Part shown: piece after piece, positions 17,925-26,765 of the stretch | How positions within the stretch are numbered: position 1 is the stretch's first letter | Layout of the letters: each line of letters starts with the position of its first letter | NCBI GenBank assembly: GCA_003162635.1 | Contig: PMNE01000087.1 | Location: 69,303-109,721, forward strand | Source of the DNA: Ignavibacteriota bacterium | GTDB lineage: Bacteria; Bacteroidota; Ignavibacteria; UBA10030; UBA6906 | Reading direction: 5' to 3' | DNA: 40,419 nucleotides | Translations under genes and position numbers: made by a program | The notes under the pieces: model-generated | What the model was told of the DNA's origin: nothing | The model's input: the letters and a program-made list of their open reading frames with translations, nothing else | Database searches by the model: none

Positions 17925-19141
17925 TGCTTGCCGCAATCAAGGAGCGGTTCGACTATCGGACCGCGCTCATCGCACTTGCCCTCGTCACCATCGGCGTGAT
18001 CTCGGTCTATAGTGCAACGTACGACGCCAAGGCGGCCGATACGTTCCACAAGCAGCTCCTGTTCGTTTTCCTGGGCTTCATCACCATGGTGGGGGTCATG
18101 TTCATTCCCTTCCGCCTGCTCCAACTCATTTCTTATCCTGCCTACTTTCTGTCGATCCTCATGCTTGTCGCGGTCCTGCTTCTGGGAAGGACGGTGTCCG
18201 GTTCCACCAGTTGGTTTACCATTGGACCTTTCCGCATGCAGCCCTCGGAGTTTACCAAGATCACCTGCGTGCTTGCGCTCGCGACCTTTCTGGCGCGAAG
18301 CGACGTCTCCCTGAGGCGCTTTCGTGATCTGGCGATTGCCGGGGGGATCGTCCTGCTCCCCGTCGCTCTGATCATGATGCAGCCCGATACCGGAACCGCC
18401 CTCATCTATCTCGGCATGTTCTTCCCCGTCCTCTACTGGGCAGGGGCATCCCAATTCACCCTGCTGTCCATCATTGGACCGATCGTTGCGGCTGTTGCCG
18501 CCCTGTTCGGCACGACACTGTTTCTCATCGCTGTCGTCGCGTTCGGCGTGCTGCTGTATCTCTCGATGGAACATCGCATCGCCGCCGCCGCAATGTTCTC
18601 CCTCACCGTCCTGGTGGGGATCTCCGTCCAGTTCATCTACGACGGATTGAAACCGTATCAACAGAAACGCATCGCAACTTTTCTGGATCCGAACACCGAC
18701 CCGCTCGGTGCCGGGTATAACATTCTCCAGTCAAAGGTGGCAATCGGCTCGGGAGGAGTTTTTGGGAAGGGATACCTGCACGGGACACAGACCCAGCTCA
18801 ACTTCATTCCCGAGCAATGGACGGATTTCATCTTCTGTGTTCCGGGGGAGGAGTTCGGCTTCATGGGGTCAGTGACCGTCCTCGCTCTCTTCATCGCTTT
18901 GTTCATCAGGGGGGTCGGACTTGCCGCGACGGTCAAGAACCGTTATGCAGGCGTTGTTGCCATCGGCGTGACCTCCATCCTCGCCACGCACACGTTCATG
19001 AACATCGGCATGTCCCTCGGTCTCCTTCCCGTGGTGGGAGTCCCTCTGCCGTTTCTCAGCTATGGCGGTTCTGCGCTTATCGCATCCATGGCCATGGTCG
19101 GCCTCCTGCTGAACCTCTACGCCAATAGGAAAGAATACTGA
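17921..19141 (+). CDS. rodA: SEDS peptidoglycan polymerase RodA
   Basis: A lipid II glycosyltransferase that polymerises the glycan strands cross-linked by PBP2. The 406-residue polytopic protein (about ten transmembrane segments) has the SEDS signatures MQPSEFTK, QPDTGTALIY, PEQWTDFIF with the functionally important aspartate, GEEFGFMGS, and the C-terminal PVVGVPLPFLSYGGSAL. The start overlaps the mrdA stop (ATGA), giving the usual PBP2-RodA pairing. Confidence 0.96.
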   Translation: MMLAAIKERFDYRTALIALALVTIGVISVYSATYDAKAADTFHKQLLFVFLGFITMVGVMFIPFRLLQLISYPAYFLSILMLVAVLLLGRTVSGSTSWFTIGPFRMQPSEFTKITCVLALATFLARSDVSLRRFRDLAIAGGIVLLPVALIMMQPDTGTALIYLGMFFPVLYWAGASQFTLLSIIGPIVAAVAALFGTTLFLIAVVAFGVLLYLSMEHRIAAAAMFSLTVLVGISVQFIYDGLKPYQQKRIATFLDPNTDPLGAGYNILQSKVAIGSGGVFGKGYLHGTQTQLNFIPEQWTDFIFCVPGEEFGFMGSVTVLALFIALFIRGVGLAATVKNRYAGVVAIGVTSILATHTFMNIGMSLGLLPVVGVPLPFLSYGGSALIASMAMVGLLLNLYANRKEY

Positions 19142-19154
19142 AGAGAAATCGCCA

Positions 19155-21575
19155 ATGACGAAAACTCCCAGCACCCGACGCACGCGCACCGCCCGGAAAG
19201 CACTTGTCCCGCCCGAAGATCTTCGCTGGCGCTGCACGCCCGACCTCCTCGGTGTGACAGAGATGTCCCAGGCAGAGTCCTCCGGGATGATCATCGGACA
19301 GGACCGCGCCGTCCGGGCTCTCCAGCTCGGTCTTGAGATGAAGCACTCCGGCTATAATATCTTCGTCACCGGTTTCTCCGGAACCGGCCGGACCACCACC
19401 ATCGAACGGATGCTCAATGATCTGGCGGAAAAGAGCGTCCCCCTGACCGACAAAGTGTATGTTTACAACTTCCGCTACCCGGACACTCCGGTGATGCTGG
19501 TCTTCCCTGCGGGACAGGGAATAAAGTTTAAGCGGGAGATGGCAACCTTTCTGACCGAACTCCAGAAAGCCATTCCCGCGGTATTTGAAAGCCGCCGATA
19601 TGCTGCGGAACGAAAAGGGATGTTGGAGCATTTTCAGGACCGGCAACGGTCGGTCCTGCGCGATTTTGAAAAGAAGGTCAAGGAAAAGGGATTTGAAGTC
19701 GTTCAGGTGCAAGGAGGAACGACCTCGCGTCCCGAGATCGCACCGCTCATCGACGGAAATCCCACCGGGCTCGATCAACTGCAGACCAAGGTGGATGCCG
19801 GTGAGATGTCGCGGGAAGAGCTCTCCAGGCTGACTGCCCTGCAAAATGATCTCGAAGGACAGATGGACATCGTCATGCGGGAGATGCGCAACATCGAGCG
19901 TCGCGCAAAGAAATCGCTCGACGATCTGACACAGAGAGTCATCGTGCCTGTCGTAGAGGAATTGCTCGGCGACGTGAAGGGGAAATACGATACGAAGGGA
20001 CTCCAGGCCTATCTTGCCGAAATTCAAAAGAGTATCCTCGACAACGTGTCCCGTTTTCACCAGAAAGACGACCAGCCGACATCGTCGGTCCTCGGGATAC
20101 CGATCCAGCGTGAAGACGACAGGTTCCTGGAGTATCAGGTGAACGTTGTTGCGGACAACAGCGGCCTCAAAGGGGCGCCGATCATCATCGAGAGGAATCC
20201 GCGCTATAAGAATCTCTTCGGCACGATCGACCGGGAAATCGACCGGAACGGCGTCTGGCGGTCCGATTTTACACACATCAAAGCCGGATCGGTCGTCAAA
20301 GCCGACGGCGGTTACCTTGTCATCAATGCCGTCGACGCTCTCTCCGAGCCCGGTGTGTGGGTGACCCTGAAGCGTGTGTTGCACAACCGCCAGATCGAGA
20401 TCCAGCCGCTCGAATCCGGCCTCTTCGGCGCAAGTTCCGCCCTGAAGCCGGAACCCATCGATCTTGACGTGAAGGTCATCCTGATCGGCGAATCCGGCCT
20501 CTATCAAACGCTCTACTCCTACGATGACGACTTTAAGAAAATCTTCAAGGTGAGGGCGGATTTCGACACGGAAATGCCGAACGACAGTGTTGCCATCGGC
20601 GGGTATGTCTCTTTTGTGAAGACGATGTGCGATACGGACCAACTTTCCATCTTCGATCCGTCGGGGGTGTGTGAGATTGTCGAATACGGCGTCCGCCTCG
20701 CCGGCCAGCAGAGCAAGCTCTCCACAAGGTTCAGCGTCCTCGCCGATGTCATGCGTGAAGCGGGGTACTGGGCTTCCCATGATCATGCGCCGCTCGTATG
20801 CGACGTTCATGTGCGCAAGGCCATCGATGAACGAAACGAGCGTGCCCGCCTCACCGAGGAGAAGATCCAGGAGATGATCGACGACGGCACGATCATGATC
20901 GATACGGTCGGAAGCGTTGTCGGACAGGTGAATGGGCTTTCGGTCTACCAGACCGGGGAGTACGAATTCGGGAAGCCGTCACGCATCACAGCCAAGACTT
21001 CCGTGGGCCGTGCAGGCATCATTAACATCGAACGCGAAGCATCGATGAGCGGTCCATCGCATAACAAGGGCGTCCTGATCCTGGGCGGATACCTGCGGGC
21101 CAGGTATGCCCAGACGAAGCCTCTTGTTCTCAGTGCCAGCATCGCTTTTGAACAATCCTACGGCGGCGTCGACGGTGACAGCGCATCGTCAACGGAAGTG
21201 TATGCCATTCTTTCGAGTCTTTCAGAGATTCCGCTTGCACAGGGGATTGCTGTGACGGGCTCCGTGAACCAGAAGGGCGAAATTCAGCCCATCGGCGGCG
21301 TCAATTTGAAGATCGAGGGCTTCTTCGATGTCTGCAAGGCCAGAGGCCTGAATGGAACACAAGGCGTGATGATCCCGCGGCTCAACGTGAAGGACCTCAT
21401 GCTGCGGCATGACATCGTCGAGGCAGCGGAGAAAAAGCTCTTCCGGATTTGGGCGGTCACGACGATCGATGAAGGACTTGAGATCCTTACCGGAAAATCC
21501 GCATCATCGGTTCATGCCAGGGTCGATGCGAAATTGAAACGCTTCGTGAAAGCGAACAAGAAGCTGGGATGGTAA
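19155..21575 (+). CDS. LonB-like ATP-dependent protease (AAA_32/YcbZ type)
   Basis: A soluble Lon-family protease of the LonB/YcbZ branch, 806 residues. The N-terminal ATPase part has the nucleotide loop GFSGTGRTTT (73-82), with Arg where Lys is usual in Walker A, and a coiled-coil insertion (about 160-290). The C-terminal proteolytic domain has the Ser-Lys dyad: Ser676 in DGDSASSTE and Lys719 in GGVNLKIEGF, 43 residues apart as in Lon. It starts 13 bases after rodA, so it is probably co-transcribed with the rod genes, although a functional link is not established. The atypical Walker A leaves ATP hydrolysis uncertain. Confidence 0.9.
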   Translation: MTKTPSTRRTRTARKALVPPEDLRWRCTPDLLGVTEMSQAESSGMIIGQDRAVRALQLGLEMKHSGYNIFVTGFSGTGRTTTIERMLNDLAEKSVPLTDKVYVYNFRYPDTPVMLVFPAGQGIKFKREMATFLTELQKAIPAVFESRRYAAERKGMLEHFQDRQRSVLRDFEKKVKEKGFEVVQVQGGTTSRPEIAPLIDGNPTGLDQLQTKVDAGEMSREELSRLTALQNDLEGQMDIVMREMRNIERRAKKSLDDLTQRVIVPVVEELLGDVKGKYDTKGLQAYLAEIQKSILDNVSRFHQKDDQPTSSVLGIPIQREDDRFLEYQVNVVADNSGLKGAPIIIERNPRYKNLFGTIDREIDRNGVWRSDFTHIKAGSVVKADGGYLVINAVDALSEPGVWVTLKRVLHNRQIEIQPLESGLFGASSALKPEPIDLDVKVILIGESGLYQTLYSYDDDFKKIFKVRADFDTEMPNDSVAIGGYVSFVKTMCDTDQLSIFDPSGVCEIVEYGVRLAGQQSKLSTRFSVLADVMREAGYWASHDHAPLVCDVHVRKAIDERNERARLTEEKIQEMIDDGTIMIDTVGSVVGQVNGLSVYQTGEYEFGKPSRITAKTSVGRAGIINIEREASMSGPSHNKGVLILGGYLRARYAQTKPLVLSASIAFEQSYGGVDGDSASSTEVYAILSSLSEIPLAQGIAVTGSVNQKGEIQPIGGVNLKIEGFFDVCKARGLNGTQGVMIPRLNVKDLMLRHDIVEAAEKKLFRIWAVTTIDEGLEILTGKSASSVHARVDAKLKRFVKANKKLGW

Positions 21576-21594
21576 GGGGCCTTTTCCTGCGACA

Positions 21595-23010
21595 ATGAAG
21601 ATAGCAGAGTTCCGCAGCCACGCGCATGAGCTGGTCGACTGGATGGCCGACTACCTCGAGCACATCGAACAACGGCCCGTGAAGCCCGCGGTCGCACCGG
21701 GTGACATTCTCGGAAAACTCCCTTCCTTGCCTCCTGTTGATCCCGAAGACTTCCACCGCATCTTCGGCGACTTCACGGAGATCATCCTGCCGGGAATGAC
21801 GCACTGGCAACATCCTTCCTTCTTCGCGTACTTCCCCGCCAATAGCAGTCCTCCCAGTATTCTCGCGGAGATGCTGACGGCAACAATGGGCGCTCAATGC
21901 ATGAGCTGGGCCACTTCGCCGGCAGCCACAGAACTTGAGGAACGTGTCATGGAATGGCTCCGGGGCATGATCGGTCTTCCGGACACATTCACGGGTGTTA
22001 TTGAAGACACTGCCTCGACAGCGACACTGTGCGCGCTCCTGAGCGCACGTGAGCGGGCCAGCGCATACCGGATCAATGCCGACGGCTTTCCGGCGGGAGG
22101 ACGCTTCACCGTCTATTGCTCGACGGAGGCGCATTCATCGATTGAAAAGGGGGTGAAGATCGCGGGCCTCGGGAAGAGTTCCCTTCGCACAATACCGGTG
22201 GATGCGACGTATGCCATGAACGTGGATGCGCTCGAGCGCGCAATCGCAGCGGATCTCAAGGAAGGCTGCACGCCCCTCTGCGTGGTCGCTGCCATCGGCA
22301 CGACCGGTTCCACCGCCATCGATCCCCTTCGCCCCATCGCAGAGATCTGCAGGAAACACAACCTGTGGCTCCACGTCGATGCGGCCTACGCCGGAACAGC
22401 CCTCCTTCTCCCGGAAATGCGCTGGATGATCGATGGAATAGAACTGGTCGATTCGTTCGTCTTCAATCCGCACAAATGGATGTTCACGAACTTCGACTGT
22501 TCCGCGTACTTTGTCGCCGACCAGGAAGCGCTCGTGAAAACATTTGAGATCCTCCCGGAATACCTGAAGACCGCGGAGGGAACACGCGTTCGGAATTACC
22601 GCGACTGGGGAATCCAACTCGGACGGCGATTCCGTGCTCTGAAACTCTGGTTCGTCATCCGCACGTACGGGGTGAGCGGACTTCAGGAAATGGTCCGGAC
22701 CCACATCGAGCTTGCCCGGTCGTTCGCAGAGAATGTGCGGGAGACAGCGGACTTCGAGATCCTCGCACCGGTCCCCCTCGCAACCGTCTGCTTCCGGTAC
22801 CATCCCCGGGGTGTCGGTGATGAGAGCCGGTTGAATTCCCTTAACTCCGCTCTGATGGATCGGCTGAACGCCGGCGGCCGCCTGTACCTGACGCACACAA
22901 AACTCGGTGGTCGCGTCGCCCTCCGACTGGTTGTCGGACAAACTCAGGTCGCCCAACGGCACGTGGCTGAGGCCTGGTCTCTCATTACATCAACTGCAAG
23001 AGATTTGTAA
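21595..23010 (+). CDS. PLP-dependent group II (aromatic L-amino acid) decarboxylase
   Basis: A 471-residue fold-type I decarboxylase, most like aromatic amino acid decarboxylases that turn tryptophan, tyrosine or phenylalanine into amines. Visible features are the N-terminal HELVDWMADYL helix, PGMTHWQHPSFFAYF, the substrate-domain SWATSPAATELE, HVDAAYAG with the PLP-ring aspartate (Asp262), and NPHKWMFTNFDCS with the Schiff-base Lys294. Substrate cannot be fixed by eye; phenylacetaldehyde synthase-like variants also exist in this family. It begins 19 bases after the protease stop and ends before a terminator, so it is the last gene of the long plus-strand run. Confidence 0.9.
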   Translation: MKIAEFRSHAHELVDWMADYLEHIEQRPVKPAVAPGDILGKLPSLPPVDPEDFHRIFGDFTEIILPGMTHWQHPSFFAYFPANSSPPSILAEMLTATMGAQCMSWATSPAATELEERVMEWLRGMIGLPDTFTGVIEDTASTATLCALLSARERASAYRINADGFPAGGRFTVYCSTEAHSSIEKGVKIAGLGKSSLRTIPVDATYAMNVDALERAIAADLKEGCTPLCVVAAIGTTGSTAIDPLRPIAEICRKHNLWLHVDAAYAGTALLLPEMRWMIDGIELVDSFVFNPHKWMFTNFDCSAYFVADQEALVKTFEILPEYLKTAEGTRVRNYRDWGIQLGRRFRALKLWFVIRTYGVSGLQEMVRTHIELARSFAENVRETADFEILAPVPLATVCFRYHPRGVGDESRLNSLNSALMDRLNAGGRLYLTHTKLGGRVALRLVVGQTQVAQRHVAEAWSLITSTARDL

Positions 23011-23050
23011 ACGAGCCACGTCGGTCCCCCATCGCTTGTAAGGTGAAAAC

Positions 23051-23082
23051 GCCCAAGGAACTCTCTGTATTGGGCCTTTTTT
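23051..23082 (+). terminator. Intrinsic terminator after the decarboxylase
   Basis: GCCCAA (23051-23056) pairs with TTGGGC (23070-23075) across a 13-base loop, followed directly by CTTTTTT. It lies 40 bases after the decarboxylase stop, in the right place to close the purN-to-decarboxylase run. Confidence 0.65.
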
Positions 23083-23109
23083 GACTTTCCCCCCCGTTTC
23101 CCCCATATT
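23081..23109 (+). promoter_or_regulatory. Probable sigma70-like promoter for dcd-pckA
   Basis: TTGACT (23081-23086), a 17-base spacer and CATATT (23104-23109) resemble -35 and -10 boxes (5/6 and 4/6 matches). The -35 box overlaps the T tract of the preceding terminator. Initiation near 23116 would leave a leader of about 24 bases with CAGGAT before the dcd ATG. Confidence 0.4.
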
Positions 23110-23139
23110 AGGTGTTTCCATCGACAACAGGATGACCTC

Positions 23140-23694
23140 ATGATACTCACCGACCTGAAGATACTGGAGGAAATGGAGAAGGGGACGATTGTCATCTCTC
23201 CCTTTGACCGGAAATATCTCGGTTCCAATTCCTACGATGTTCATCTTGGCAGGCATCTTGCCCTGTACAAGAATGACATTCTTGATGCGAAAGCGCACAA
23301 TGAGATCGACCATTTCCAGATTCCCGAGGATGGGCTGATCCTCCTGCCGCATCGCCTCTATCTGGGCGTGACGGTGGAGTACACGGAGACCCATCGGCAT
23401 GTCCCTTTTCTTGAAGGGAAGAGCAGCATTGGGCGGCTGGGGATCGACATCCATGCAACGGCAGGCAAGGGCGACATCGGGTTCTGCAACACCTGGACAC
23501 TGGAGATCTCTGTCAAGCAGCCCGTACGCGTCTATCACAGCATGCCGATCGGGCAGTTGATCTATTTTGAAGTATCAGGCGCCATCGGGACGACCTATGA
23601 CACCAAATCGACAGCGAAGTACAATGAACGGACGGAGCGGCCTGTCGAGTCGATGATGTGGAAGAATTTTGACAAGACCGGTTTTCCGCGGTAA
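23140..23694 (+). CDS. dcd: dCTP deaminase (Dcd family)
   Basis: Deaminates dCTP to dUTP for thymidylate synthesis; some homologues are bifunctional and give dUMP directly. The 184-residue protein begins with the Dcd pattern (MEKGTIVISPFD, LGSNSYDVHLG), then EGKSSIGRLGIDIHATAG (92-109) and WTLEI with the catalytic Glu122. SD-like CAGGAT precedes the ATG at about 8 bases. pckA begins 27 bases later, so the two are likely co-transcribed. Monofunctional and bifunctional forms cannot be separated confidently by eye. Confidence 0.92.
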   Translation: MILTDLKILEEMEKGTIVISPFDRKYLGSNSYDVHLGRHLALYKNDILDAKAHNEIDHFQIPEDGLILLPHRLYLGVTVEYTETHRHVPFLEGKSSIGRLGIDIHATAGKGDIGFCNTWTLEISVKQPVRVYHSMPIGQLIYFEVSGAIGTTYDTKSTAKYNERTERPVESMMWKNFDKTGFPR

Positions 23695-23721
23695 GCAACC
23701 ACATAGGGCAGAGGGAAGATC

Positions 23722-25317
23722 ATGCAGGAACACGGCACGGGCGCGGATCCGCTTGCGCAATCAGGACTTACGAATCTTGGCAACATCTATTGGAATCTTT
23801 CCACAGCATCTCTCTACGAGGAGGTGGTGCGCCGGCGCGAGGGGTGGATTTCGCATCTCGGGCCGCTGGTCGTCCATACCGGCCACCACACCGGGCGTTC
23901 CCCCAACGACAAATTCATCGTGAAGGAGCCTGCCAGCGAAGCTGCCATCGCGTGGGGCAAGGTGAATCGACCCATGTCGGAAGAGAAGTTCCGCGAGCTC
24001 CGCGCCAAACTCTGCGCGTTCTTCCAGGGGCGCGACGCTTTCGTGCAGAACCTGTATGCAGGTGCCGACCCGCACTATCAAATCCCGGTTCGTGTGATCA
24101 CCGACTACGCGTGGCATAACCTCTTCACAAGGAACCTGCTCCTCCGGCCGGAGAAGCCTGTCATGCATACATCCCCCGAGACATTCACGATCATTGACTC
24201 GCCCCGGTTTCACGCGCTACCGGAAGTGGATGGCACAAATTCGGAGGTTTTTGTCGTTATCAGTTTTGCAGAGCGTCTCTGTATCATCGGCGGGACATCC
24301 TATGCAGGGGAGATCAAGAAAGCCGTTTTTACGGTTCTGAATTATCTGTTGCCGGAACGCAACGTTCTCCCGATGCATTGCTCCGCCAATCTCGGCAAGG
24401 GAGGAGACACAGCGCTGTTTTTTGGTCTCTCCGGTACGGGAAAGACGACGCTTTCCGCCGACCCGGAACGGACGCTGATCGGCGACGATGAACACGGCTG
24501 GAGTGAGCATGGCATATTCAACTTCGAGGGGGGATGCTACGCAAAGGTCATCCGTCTCTCTTCCGAGGCGGAACCGGACATTTATGCAACCACGCGCACA
24601 TTCGGGACAGTACTCGAGAACGTCGCCATCGACAGCATGACGCGTCGCATCAATCTCGACGATGCGGGGTTGACGGAAAATACGCGCGCTGCATACCCGC
24701 TCAGCCATATCCGCAATCATTCGAAGACCGGCCTCGGGGATCATCCGAAGAATGTCATCATGCTCACCTGCGACGCCCTCGGTGTGATGCCGCCGATCGC
24801 CAAGCTGACATCGGAGCAGGCAATGTATCACTTCCTTTCCGGTTACACGGCGAAAGTTGCGGGAACGGAGAAGGGTGTTGGAAAGGATCCTGAAACGACG
24901 TTCAGCGCCTGCTTTGGCGCCCCATTCATGCCGCTCGCGCCGACGGTCTACGCAAAGCTCCTCGGTGAACGGATTGCACAGCAGAAGGCGACCACCTGGC
25001 TGGTCAATACCGGGTGGAGCGGCGGCCCGTACGGCGTCGGTTCCCGCATGAAGATAGCGTACACCCGCGCAATGATCCGTGCAGCCGTTTCCGGGGCGCT
25101 CGCATCGGCACCGACGGTCCAGGATCCGATCTTCGGCCTGCACGTACCGACGACGTGTCCGGATGTTCCCGAGGAGATGTTGAACCCTCGCACGACGTGG
25201 AAGGACAAAGAGCAGTACGATGCAAAGGCCCGCGAGCTCGCCGGGAAGTTTAAGAAGAATTTCGAGCAGTTTGCCGCCAGCGCCTCCGAGGAAATCCGGA
25301 ACGCCGGTCCGCGATAA
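23722..25317 (+). CDS. pckA: Phosphoenolpyruvate carboxykinase (ATP)
   Basis: Interconverts oxaloacetate + ATP and phosphoenolpyruvate + ADP + CO2 in gluconeogenesis or anaplerosis. The 531-residue protein matches the ATP-dependent family in length and motifs: HTGRSPNDKF, the PEPCK signature near MHCSANLG, the kinase-1 loop GLSGTGKTT (235-243), LIGDDEHGW with the metal aspartates, and the adenine-site region RTTWKDKEQYD near the end. GGGAAG lies just before the ATG. No regulatory domain is seen. Confidence 0.97.
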   Translation: MQEHGTGADPLAQSGLTNLGNIYWNLSTASLYEEVVRRREGWISHLGPLVVHTGHHTGRSPNDKFIVKEPASEAAIAWGKVNRPMSEEKFRELRAKLCAFFQGRDAFVQNLYAGADPHYQIPVRVITDYAWHNLFTRNLLLRPEKPVMHTSPETFTIIDSPRFHALPEVDGTNSEVFVVISFAERLCIIGGTSYAGEIKKAVFTVLNYLLPERNVLPMHCSANLGKGGDTALFFGLSGTGKTTLSADPERTLIGDDEHGWSEHGIFNFEGGCYAKVIRLSSEAEPDIYATTRTFGTVLENVAIDSMTRRINLDDAGLTENTRAAYPLSHIRNHSKTGLGDHPKNVIMLTCDALGVMPPIAKLTSEQAMYHFLSGYTAKVAGTEKGVGKDPETTFSACFGAPFMPLAPTVYAKLLGERIAQQKATTWLVNTGWSGGPYGVGSRMKIAYTRAMIRAAVSGALASAPTVQDPIFGLHVPTTCPDVPEEMLNPRTTWKDKEQYDAKARELAGKFKKNFEQFAASASEEIRNAGPR

Positions 25318-25502
25318 AGGCGCGATGGGCTGGTCCCGGGAGGGGACGGTGCCGGGGGGCGGTTGTTGCGCGGGAGGATTCCCGCAATGGCAACGCAATG
25401 CTCTACGCACAGCGCATTACTGCAGCTGGCATTGTGCAACGGGATTCAACAACAGAAATTGAGGGGTACCAAACCTCTGTGGACACCTCCATAGCCATTG
25501 CT
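25318..25502. other. Convergent gap with two GC hairpins
   Basis: Between the converging pckA and GT9 genes. Two compact inverted repeats lie 20 bases apart: GTCCC-GGGAG-GGGAC (25333-25347) and GCGGGA-GGAT-TCCCGC (25370-25385). Neither has a T tract, so they may act as weak or factor-dependent terminators. No gene is visible. The base composition changes here from GC-rich to more AT-rich on entering the polysaccharide locus. Confidence 0.35.
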
Positions 25503-26765
25503 TCATTTCTGGTCCCCTTGGGCGAGAACGCGCTTGACAGCTTCCTTCACCCTTTCAACGGTCACACCATTAATGCAGTGCGCATGAGAGGACGAACAGC
25601 GCTCCCTGCAAGGAGCTGACACTTGTGCGGGCTGAAGAACAGCAGAGGCGGCAGATCGAGGACCGAAGCGAACTGGGGATTGAACATCCGATTCATCGCC
25701 GTGTTCCGGGTGACAAGAGATTTCAATCACTGGGATGCCCGAAGCAGCCGCAAGATGGAGAGGCCCGGAATCATTGCCAATGAACAGACGACACTTCTTG
25801 AACAGCGCGCAAGTTTCCCGTAATGACGTACGACCCGATAGATTGTGAGATCGAGTACCGATCCGAGAAGCAAGCATGTCGCCAAGACGCACATCGCGTA
25901 ATCCACCCACAATGATGATGTCGGCGTCGAATTGCTGGCTCAGCCAAACACCAATTCGCGAGTAGTGGTCCAGAGGCCACATCCTTCTCGGGTGCCCAGC
26001 TCCGGGAGCAATGGCAATGAGAGATTTCGCGGTAGGAACGTTAGAATTCTTTAGAAGCAGTTCGACAGCATGAATATCTTCCTCTGTAATCCAACTCTCG
26101 GGTTTGCCATTGCTCGGATCCCCACCCAAGTAACGTATCACATCTAAGTTATGCTCAATCTCGTGTTTCACCTCGTTTCCATCGACGAGATCCGTATAAA
26201 ACCGATCGAACCCCTTATTGAAGTAGGATTTCCTTCTGTTTGCCTGCTCACTGAAGCCAATGCGCCTTCGAGCTCGCAGGAGATACAAGAGAAGGCCCGC
26301 ATAGGAACTATCTGTATCCCATCGCGGCTGAATTCCCAACGTGGGCCTTTTCTCCCATGCCAGCTTGCGTGACATCTTCGCCGCACGAAACGGAAGAACA
26401 AAGGGCCGCAGCACACGCGAACAATGGGCGGCGAATGGAATGACCTCGTCAACATGAGGGCATCGCTCCACAAGATTCAGGAGTGCGTCCTTCACAACAA
26501 GGGTTATTCTTGCAGCAGGGTAAAGTTTCCGCAGCTCTTTCAGGAAACCTGTCATTAACACGATATCACCGATCTCATCAAGTCGAACAACGACGATGTG
26601 ATCATCTGGAAGCTTCTGGGTTTCAGGAAGCGGGGATTCAATCCTCCGCTTCGCCAAGAGCTCTCCCACAAAGAGACATACAACCGCATGGATCTGGATG
26701 ACAACACTCGATATCATCCAAGCGAAAGGAACCTTGCTCGGTTGCTCTCTCCCTTCAATTGGCAT
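25503..26765 (-). CDS. GT9-family (heptosyltransferase-like) glycosyltransferase
   Basis: A GT-B fold transferase of the ADP-heptose/LPS heptosyltransferase family, 420 residues, last gene of the polysaccharide operon. Motifs: VVVRLDEIGDIVLMTGFL at the start of the first Rossmann domain, APGAGHPRRMWP in the second, and FIGNDSGPLHLAAASGIP, the usual nucleotide-sugar loop. A hydrophobic stretch (about 17-40) precedes the catalytic domain. A cysteine-rich segment near the end (PCRERCSSSHAHC) is common in this branch. ATG 26765 was chosen because GGGGA lies about 8 bases upstream and it overlaps the GT4 stop by 11 bases; the frame runs further upstream inside the GT4 gene. Donor and acceptor sugars are unknown; a true heptose role is not implied. 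Confidence 0.87.
   Translation of the reverse strand: MPIEGREQPSKVPFAWMISSVVIQIHAVVCLFVGELLAKRRIESPLPETQKLPDDHIVVVRLDEIGDIVLMTGFLKELRKLYPAARITLVVKDALLNLVERCPHVDEVIPFAAHCSRVLRPFVLPFRAAKMSRKLAWEKRPTLGIQPRWDTDSSYAGLLLYLLRARRRIGFSEQANRRKSYFNKGFDRFYTDLVDGNEVKHEIEHNLDVIRYLGGDPSNGKPESWITEEDIHAVELLLKNSNVPTAKSLIAIAPGAGHPRRMWPLDHYSRIGVWLSQQFDADIIIVGGLRDVRLGDMLASRIGTRSHNLSGRTSLRETCALFKKCRLFIGNDSGPLHLAAASGIPVIEISCHPEHGDESDVQSPVRFGPRSAASAVLQPAQVSAPCRERCSSSHAHCINGVTVERVKEAVKRVLAQGDQK

Noticed and set aside
19077-20810. 577-codon minus-strand open frame
   Set aside because: Antisense to the LonB-like protease gene, which has an intact Ser-Lys dyad on the plus strand.
24217-25410. 397-codon minus-strand open frame
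   Set aside because: Antisense to pckA; composition typical of shadow frames.
25503-26765. Calling the GT9 gene an LPS core heptosyltransferase
   Set aside because: The family is broad and the context is a Wzy-type locus; heptose use is not shown.
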